This document shows positions 56,788 through 64,000 of a stretch of 64,000 nucleotides of DNA, one piece after another. Every line of letters starts with the position of its first letter. Positions within the stretch are counted from its first letter, which is position 1. The notes under the pieces are model-generated. The model was not told the origin of the DNA, did no database searches, and worked only from the letters and a program-made list of their open reading frames with translations. Location: NCBI GenBank assembly GCA_004335835.1, contig RWJK01001208.1, positions 186,001 to 250,000 of the forward strand. The letters are read 5' to 3'. Position numbers and translations under genes: made by a program. This DNA is from Scenedesmus sp. ARA3. Lineage: Eukaryota; Chlorophyta; Chlorophyceae; Sphaeropleales; Scenedesmaceae.

Positions 56788-58137
56788 GATCCCACCCTGG
56801 CTCTAAGTCCGCAACCAGCACGACAGCAGGCCACTCAATACCTGCAGCCGCATGCGCCTCCCTAGCTTCCCGCACCACCCGCGCTGCAGCCTCCACGTGG
56901 CGTGCATCAACATACAGCGTCACCACCTGCACGTGTGGCACGCTGGACAATACCCGCTTGGCCCGCTTGCAGGAAAGTTCAATGACATCAGGCAGCTCGA
57001 TTGCCAGCGTCGTAAGGCCTCGCAGGGGGCCCAGTGCAGCAAGGTCGTTCAGCCGCAGCTCGCAGCTCAGAGTGATCCTGGCCATGAGGCCGCGCAGCTG
57101 CTGCAACGCTGCCAGTGCAGCCACCTGTGAGGCCAGCAGCCTGGCAGAGCGGGATTTGGCTAAATTCAAGCCGTATTTGCTGTGTCATGGGAGCGAGTTT
57201 CGGTAGCATGCAGCGGCACGTGCTCACATGCATGCAGGCGCAACCCACGGACTGATGCTTGCAATGGCAGCAGGCTCCATACCCACTCTGTATACAGAAC
57301 ATCATGTCACAGCGCTTGTCAATCAGCCCAATGAGATGGCGCTGAAACACGTGCTGACACGCGCGCAGGCGCGCCAGGCCATGTCAGAAAATGCATGAGA
57401 TAGTTTGCATGCAGCACACAGCAGCACTGCAGGCAAGCTGCGGCTATCCAGCAGTGCGCTCACCTCAGCTTTGTATTTGGGCGCGAAGCTCAGCCACGTG
57501 AGCTGCCGCAGCGCTGACAGGCTCCGCACGGCAGCTGCGCACTCTGCTGCTGCCGCTGCTCCTGGCATCAACATGTCATTGACAGACAAGCTGGCAGACA
57601 GGCTGCAGTGGCTGCTGATGTGCAGCTGCCTGAGGCCGCTGCAGTGCTGTGCCTGGCTGGCAAATGCGGCGGGCTGCCAGCTGCCGCCTTGCACTAGATC
57701 TACCAGGCCTGGGAAAGACTCAAAAGGGACAGCGTCACGTGCTGTCACTAGTGCTTGCACCGAAGGGCACGTGAAAGGCACGCCTGCGGGCCGCTGCTGC
57801 TGCTGCTGCTGCCAGTCACACTCGAGCCATGTCAGCCGGGTCAAGCTGGCAACAACAGGCAAGGCAGCGGCGCAGAGAGCTGCACTCAGCTCCTGCAGCT
57901 GCTGCAGGTGCGACAGGTACTTGCAACCAGGGCTGCCGAGCTCTATCAAAGACAGAGACAGCCTAGTGAGCTGAGTGAGCTGTGCGATTGCTGCATACAC
58001 TGCAGCGTCCAGCACAAGTTCGGCAATCTATGTGCGGGCAACTCCAGGCTGCGCAGGTTGGTCAAGCAGCTGATGCTGTCAAGGCGCACATGGTCGCACT
58101 CCACAGGGAGGTGCAGCCCTGAAGGCATCCCACAACC

Positions 58138-58175
<38 letters not shown>

Positions 58176-59418
58176 AGCAGAAGAAGCAGCAGCAGCAGCA
58201 GCAGCAGCAGTGGAGGCAGATGTGAAGCGCCAGCAAGGCAATGACAGACGCTTGAGACCAATTTCAAGTGCATTTATGAGACAAGTGCTTGATCTGGGAG
58301 GCATGGCAAAGCCACACATGCCGCAGATTTGGCTGGGTTGGGTGCCGGCTGCCTGTCATCACCACTACTGCAGCTGCCCGACACGACTTGCCGAGCAGAA
58401 CGACAGAACATACGGCTGCTAGCGGGTGGGTATCTCACCACTAAACTGGGCCCACACTGTGCCAGCAGGCGCTTACCATAACAAAGCATGCTCTCACCAG
58501 CCCACCTGTAATCGTGGTCAAGCTGCTGAGGAAGGCGTAATCTTGATGCTGCAGGTCCCCAACTGGTGTGATCCTGAGCTCAAGCTGCTTCAGGCAGCTG
58601 CCAAGCGGAGCGAGTGCAGACAGGTGCTGCATGTTGACAGCTGTCTCGTTTGCATCGCCCGCAGCAGTTTGAATCATCAGGCTGCTGAGCTGGCTCAGCC
58701 TCCCAAGCGCTTGCCATACTGCCTCGTTTGCTTGCCAGCTGCAGTCCAGGGATAGAGTGAGGCTGTAGTTGAAGGGTGCCGGCTGCAGCGCTGACTGTTG
58801 GCGCATCTGCCACCGCAGTAGCGATGGGAGTGCTGCTGCCATGGTATGGGGCTCATTGGCAACTGCTGCATCGACGCCTAGCACTAGCTGCGACAGAGTT
58901 GTGAGCCTGCAAGCACAGTGCGGCATGCATGTAGACGTCTTTGCGTTCTCTGCTGCGCCATTCAGCATGATACCGGTGGGTGCCATGCATAGATCTAGTG
59001 AGCTTCTGGGTGCAGAACTGCCAGCAGAGCTCAGTTGCTGGTACCACCAGGTCACATTAGCAACCCGCTACATGATGTGCTGCTGTTCGCCCGTCACTCA
59101 CCCTGCCAGCGCGTCCAGAGCAAGGGGCAGATCAAACACCGCCTGCTCCCTGCTGTGTAGCTGCACTGTCAGTTGCTTGCAGGATGGGAAGCGCTCGCAT
59201 GTGCATGCCTGCACCAGCCGCAGATCGGCGCCAGGCACCCGCAGCGCGGCTGCAGCACGCTGGCACATGCGGCACAGCTGCTTGCATGTGCTGGCCAGGT
59301 TGGCAGCTGCCTTGGACTCCAGTAGGTGTGGCATTATGCATTGTGCCCACCAGCTGTGCTCAGCTAGTCGCAGCAAAATGCAGTCGTTTGCAGGGCTGCT
59401 GCTGCTGCTTGTTGCCAT
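56601..59418 (-). CDS. F-box-like/leucine-rich-repeat protein, copy 1 (frameshift in exon 3, assembly gap in last exon)
   Basis: Exons: 59102-59418, 58506-58906, 57464-58118 and 56601-57124. The N-terminus MATSSSSSPAND leads into an F-box-like segment (MPHLLESKAAANLASTCKQL), followed by a Cys-rich turn. Irregular LRRs follow: LTTLSQLVLGV, LGRLSQLSSLMI, LTQLTRLSLSLIE, LTRLTWLECDW and LRGLTTLAIELPDV. F-box/LRR proteins usually select substrates for SCF ubiquitin ligases; that role is inferred. Exon 3 is out of frame by two bases against copy 2: 23 bases replace 42 between LELP and LDAA near 58005-58030. The last exon ends in an Asp tract from a GAT repeat broken by 50 N, so the stop at 56601 depends on the true gap length. 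Either the gene is decaying or the assembly has an indel. Confidence 0.6.
56621..56787. repeat. ATC/GAT microsatellite with an assembly gap
   Basis: Pure ATC repeats at 56621-56678 and 56729-56787 flank 50 N. The word CCCACCCTGGCTC occurs on both outer sides, so the expansion may have begun by duplicating that segment. Real repeat length is unknown. Confidence 0.95.
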
Positions 59419-60664
59419 GCCTGCTGCAGTTGGCACACACGCGCGGCAAACAACGATGCAAATGCACTGTTACTTAATTACGGATTAACAAAAGAAAATC
59501 GCATGTCTGTTGAGGGAGGGTGAATTACTTGTGCTGCGAGGTGGCAGCGGAACAAGCAATATGTCACAGGGCTCAACTGGTGACCGAAAATTTGTGTTGA
59601 AGCATAAGCATAGCAAACGATCCAAGTTCGTTATGTGTTCACAAGGATGCAAATTAACAATGTTCTTCAGGGTACGCAAAGGGGATTAGCCCGGCCACAC
59701 CGGCGAAGCTTCCGGCCCGGGCAGGTGATCTGCGTTGACCAGGACAGCTGCGGCTGAGCAAGAGCTGCTGCGACAGCTTCCAGTAATAAAACAAAAGGTT
59801 TCCATATGTTGAAGTGTGCTCGACATGCCATCAAGGACCGGCAGCAGCGTCGCGGGCAGCAGCGATGACGGCTGAAGCTCCAGGCAGCCTGACTTGATGA
59901 CACGACTGCTGCGCGATCACAAGCAATTATCGTTGCAATAACAACACATATACGGCCAGAACACCAGAACTTCGCGTATGTAACGTGCAGCCATCAAGAA
60001 ATGCAGTGCAACCCAACAACCAGCTGATTGAGCAGATAACACATGCCACAACTGCCAACAAAGCACGCGCATGGCGCATGCTACGAATGTGCCTTCAACG
60101 AACCATGCGCTGCATTCTAAACAGAAACACAAAGCTGGACAGGTCTTCAACAGGCTGCATCTGCTGCTGACTGCCCGACTATGTGCTGCCAGTGGCCAGC
60201 ACTGCAGCTGCACAGCCCCAGCGCTGCATGCAGTGCAGTGCAGACTGCCACAGGCTGAGAGCCACGTGCTGCTGCTGCTCAGCAAGAAATATACTTCAAA
60301 GCACACAGTACATCATCAACGCCCATTTCAATGCCCACTGTGGTCGAAAGCTCACATACATTACAATACATTACATGCTCCACTCAACGAGGAGTGGGAA
60401 CCCCAGTCAGGAGCCAACGAAATGGGGACGCACACACAAATGGGGACTCTCCTTGGTGCACCTTTTTACACCAGCACTGCATGTGTGGCCGTCTCCTGCA
60501 AGCCCTGCCTGCATGCACACGGCTGCAGGCGTGCCGCCAGCAGCACTGCCAGCACAGCCACTGCAACCAGCAGCAGATGCAGCTGCGCAATGAATGCCAG
60601 GCGCGTGTCCTATGGTGCCTATCACTATCATGGTGTGTGAAAAGGCAGCATCAAGCTTCATCAC
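59419..60664. other. Spacer between the two LRR copies, containing duplicated promoter DNA
   Basis: Bases about 59520-59790 resemble 63535-63830 (shared CTTGTGCTG, GCGGAACAAG and CGGCCCG words), so the 5' flank was duplicated with the gene. The rest (59900-60660) shows no coding exon or RNA gene. Confidence 0.5.
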
Positions 60665-62088
60665 TTATTCACCATAGTCACCCCCTGGGTCTAGTGCTGC
60701 AACCAGCCAATTTGCAGGGCCCCCAACCCCCGCAGCTGCATTCGCCTGCCTTGCTTCCCGCACCACCTCCTCAGCCGCCGGCACTCGGCCCGCATCCAGA
60801 TACAGCCTCACAGACCGCACATGCCGCACGCTAGCCAGTACCTGCTGCACCTGCTTGCAGGACAGTGAATTGGTCCCGCTTTGATGCTAGGCAGCTCAAT
60901 GGTCAGCTTCTTAAGGCCTTGCAGGGCGCTCAGTGCTGCAAGGTCACTCAGCTGTAGCTGACTCCACCGTGCGGGGATCCGAACCATGAGGCCGCGCAGC
61001 TGCTGCAGCGCTGCCACCTGTGAGGCCAGCAACCAGGCAGGACAAGAGAGTCCATTACATGCTTTGCCTGGGAGCTACTGCCAGTACAGCGCGCGTGTGC
61101 ACATGATTGACAGAACCCCAGCACCCATGCACACAGATCAGCACAGCATCAAAAGCCACAGCTCCATGCAGCCTACGTGTGGCGCTTGCATTGCTTGAGC
61201 ACACCTGGCTGCTACAGCCACCATCTTCGCTTCAGCATCATACTGTTGACAGAGAGTTTTCATTTAAATAGTTGGCCTGCTGTGGCAGGTGCCTTTGCAA
61301 GCAGGCGCTAGCTCCTGACTCATGGATGCAATGGCAGCGCCATGCAACACACAACAGCATTGCAACTCAGCTCAGGCGCAAGGTAGCGCGCTCACCTCAG
61401 CCCTGTCATTAGGCACGAAGCTCAGCCACGTGAGCTGCTGCAGCGCTGACAGGCTGCGCACAGCAGCCGCGCACTCTGCTGCAGCATCTCCGTACAAGTT
61501 GGACATGCTGACATCAACGTGGCTGCTGATGTGCAGCTTCTGTAGGCCCTTGCAGTGCTGCGCCAAGCTGGTGATAGCAGCCGGCTGCCAACCCCAGCCC
61601 TGCACCAGCTGCTCCAGGCCAGGAAATGCCACAAAGGGGGGAGCATCAGCCTTTGTCACTAATGCTCGCACTGCAGGGCATGAGGTTACAGCGCCTGCAC
61701 TGCCTGCAGGCATCATCTGCTGCAGCTGCAGCTCGTCCGGCTGCCACCAGTCGCACTCGAGCCACGTCAGCTGCGTCAAGCCGGCAATGACAGGGAGTTC
61801 AGCAGGGGACAGCGTAGCGCTCAACTCCTGCAGCTGCTGCAGGCCAGACAGGAAGCCGCAGCCAAACCTGGAGACGTCAACCTCAAACAGGGACAGCCTG
61901 GTAAGCTGCGTGTGCTGTGCAATTGCTGCATTTCTTGCTGCATCCAGCTCAACATCAACACCATCGAATTCATCAGCGCTGCCAACGCCGGGCAGCTCTA
62001 GCCTGCGCAGGTTGGTCAAGCAGCTGATGCTGTTCAGATGCACATGGCCGCGCGCCACAGGCAGGTGCAGCCCTGCATGCATCCACAT

Positions 62089-62130
<42 letters not shown>

Positions 62131-63423
62131 GGCAGCAGCAGCAGCAGCAGTGGCAGCAGCAGCAGCAGCAGCGGGGGTGGTGGCACGTGATCATGGTGAT
62201 GGCAGGGCTCAGGCCCGGCATGAAGTGACATTCTCATGCACATGCTGATGTCCAGAGGAACGGTAAAGCCTAATACATGGCCGGTAAGAAAGTATCTATG
62301 GTGTGTAGCGCCTGCAACTCCATCCGGACACTGTCTCTGCAGCAGGACACTGTCTCTGCGCGACCTGCCAAGCAGAAGGACAGCACATGCAGCATGATAG
62401 GTAGATCAGCACTGTGCCAAACCTAGACTGTGGCAGCAGGCGAGGTTTCTACAAAACTGCATCTCCCACCTGTAAGCGTGGTCAAGCTGCTGAGAAAGGC
62501 GTAATCCTGCTGCTGCTGTGGCTCTGCAAGAGGCCTGATCCTCAGCTCAAGGCACTGCAGGCAGCTGCTGAGGGCCGCGAGCGCGGACAGGTGCCGCATG
62601 CTGACTGCTGTCTGATTCTCATCGCCTGCAGGGGTGCGGATAACCAGCCTGCTGAGCTGGCTCAGCCTCCCGAGCGCCTGCCATGTTGCCTCGTGTGCTC
62701 GCCAGCCGCAAATGGAGTTGAACTGTAGGCCCCCCGTGAAGGGTGTTGGTTGCAGCGCTAACTGTTGCTGCAGTTGCCATGACAGCAGCGGCGCAAGTGT
62801 TGCTGCCATGTCAACAGGGTTGTCAACAATTGCTCCGCTGACGCCCAGCGTCAGCTGTGACAGAGTGGTGAGCCTGCAAGCATAGTGCAGCACAGCTATG
62901 TTGAACTTTGCAGGCGTGGACGCGTGCACAATGTTGTGCCTCGTGGCAGCATGTAGGTGACGCTGGGACCACTTGTAGTGAGGGTGTGGGCCTGCCAACA
63001 GAACCACTGTTGCTGGTGCTACCAGGTGTGGCACACCAGCAGCCTCTCACAGCATGTGCTTGTAACACTGATAATCTGCTGCTGTCTGTTGGCTCACCCT
63101 GCCAGCGCATCCAGAAGAGCAACCGGCAGATCAAATACCGCCTGCTCCCTGCTGTGCAGCTGCACTGTCAGTTGCTTGCAGGATGGGAAGCGCTCGCGTG
63201 TGTGGGCCTGCACCCGCTGCAGTTGATCTCCAGGCACTCGCAGCGCTGTTGCAGCAGTTTGGCACATGCGGCACAGCTACTTGCAAGTGCTGGCCAGAGG
63301 TCCTGCTGCCCTGGCCTTCAGCAGGTGGGGCATCATGTTTTGCTCCCATCAGGCCTCTGACAACTGCTCAGCTACTTGCAGCAGTGAGCAGGCGCCTGCA
63401 GGACTACCGCTGCTTGCTGCCAT
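60665..63423 (-). pseudogene. F-box-like/LRR protein, copy 2, pseudogene
   Basis: Same exon layout as copy 1: 63098-63423, 62470-62873, 61396-62072 and 60665-61017. Exons 2 and 3 are intact and encode the same LRRs (LTTLSQLTLGV, LTQLTWLECDWWQ, LTWLSFVPND). Exon 1 has two in-frame stops where copy 1 has sense codons: TGA at 63349-63351 (Trp in copy 1) and TAG at 63277-63279 (Gln in copy 1). The last exon shifts frame by one base near 60870, after LTIELPSI; the continuation QVLASVRHVRSVRLYLDAG lies in another frame. Because exon 3 is intact here but shifted in copy 1, the ancestral gene can be inferred by comparison, but this copy is unlikely to make the full protein. Confidence 0.8.
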
Positions 63424-64000
63424 GTCTGCTGCAGTGTGAAGCACACAGGCGCAGCAACCGAGAGATCTGGTTGGACTGTTGTTTGTTCAGTTGTAAGAAA
63501 TGTTTACTTATATGCGTGTTTCAGCGGGCCAGCTGCGCTTGTGCTGTGGGATGGTAGCCGAACAAGTGATGATCTCGTCCCGCCTGCAACCAAGCGTTCT
63601 AAGAATAAAGCAGCGAACGGAATTGTTTTGTTTCCAGGAAGTGCTGTAACAGTGCATGGTTCAAGGCACGCAAGGGGTTCAACACAAGGGTTTTTAACTT
63701 AAGGGTTCAGATCCAGGGTTCAACTCAAGGGTTCAACACGCCGGTTGAGGCCCCCGGCCCGCGCAGGGTTATACACGTCTACCAGTTCGACTGCCGAGAA
63801 GCAAGGCTGCTGCAACAGCTGCCAACTTAGGCAACATGGATGCCAGATACACAACAAGTGCAGCTATGCTCGACATGCCACCACAGACCGACAGCAATGG
63901 TATGAGCATCAGGGCTGCCCAGCAACAGCCAACAGCATGCAGGCTGCTTGTGGACCCAGGGACATGCAGCAACCGCAACAGTGGCTGTCAACCTGCACCT
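63424..64000. other. 5' flank of the LRR pseudogene with a short direct repeat
   Basis: 63535-63830 matches the 5' flank of copy 1. At 63660-63742 the word AGGGTTCAA recurs about five times at irregular spacing, a minisatellite-like patch absent from the copy 1 flank. No gene is supported to the window end. Confidence 0.5.

Noticed and set aside
63660..63742. AGGGTTCAA repeats as a telomere-like tract
   Set aside because: Unit and spacing are irregular and do not match a plant or algal telomere repeat; treated as a local minisatellite.

Overview
This is a piece of nuclear DNA from a photosynthetic eukaryote, most likely a chlorophycean green alga. The genes are rich in GT-AG introns with consistent phases. 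Candidate polyadenylation motifs TGTAA (or TTACA for minus-strand genes) follow several stop codons. One gene encodes a plastid-type ATP/ADP translocase with a transit-like leader, and another a likely thylakoid-lumen protein. CAG/CTG triplets are everywhere, giving Gln, Ala and Ser tracts in exons. The lineage is inference; no marker gene fixes the genus.

Layout. 1-2794 (-): 3' part of a Cys-rich mosaic gene with metallothionein-like exons. 2696-4300 (+): Ser/Ala-rich protein with an internal duplication. 5499-6439 (-): putative lumen protein. 6934-8987 (-): dienelactone hydrolase. 9935-17291 (-): V-type proton ATPase V0 subunit a, 16 exons. 18547-22732 (+): cytosolic-type NADP isocitrate dehydrogenase, 10 exons, divergent from the ATPase gene. 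24790-30133 (+): major-facilitator transporter of DHA1 type. 30260-30422 (-): possible small secreted peptide. 31341-32279 (-): Ser-rich secreted protein. 33514-49901 (-): a giant Rav1/DmX-like (rabconnectin-3) gene, 11 exons and about 3760 residues, with two tRNA genes in one intron. 50814-55970 (-): plastid-type ATP/ADP carrier. 56601-59418 and 60665-63423 (-): a duplicated F-box-like/LRR gene pair; the second copy is a pseudogene and the first carries a frameshift. I assembled the spliced models by hand from splice sites and phase; all the large ones close in frame.

Functional links. Subunit a is the membrane stator of the vacuolar proton pump, and Rav1/DmX proteins are known assembly factors of that pump, so a client and its chaperone lie about 16 kb apart. 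The DHA1 transporter would be expected to use a proton gradient. The other genes look like unrelated housekeeping or accessory neighbours.

The strongest unexplained signal is that all five large multi-exon genes carry, inside their introns, direct partial copies of the exon edge bordering that same intron. Some copies keep a functional-looking splice site. One edge is repeated eight extra times with a period of about 125 bp. A related feature is the strand polarity of triplet repeats: mostly CTG on the sense strand just before acceptors, and CAG in exons.
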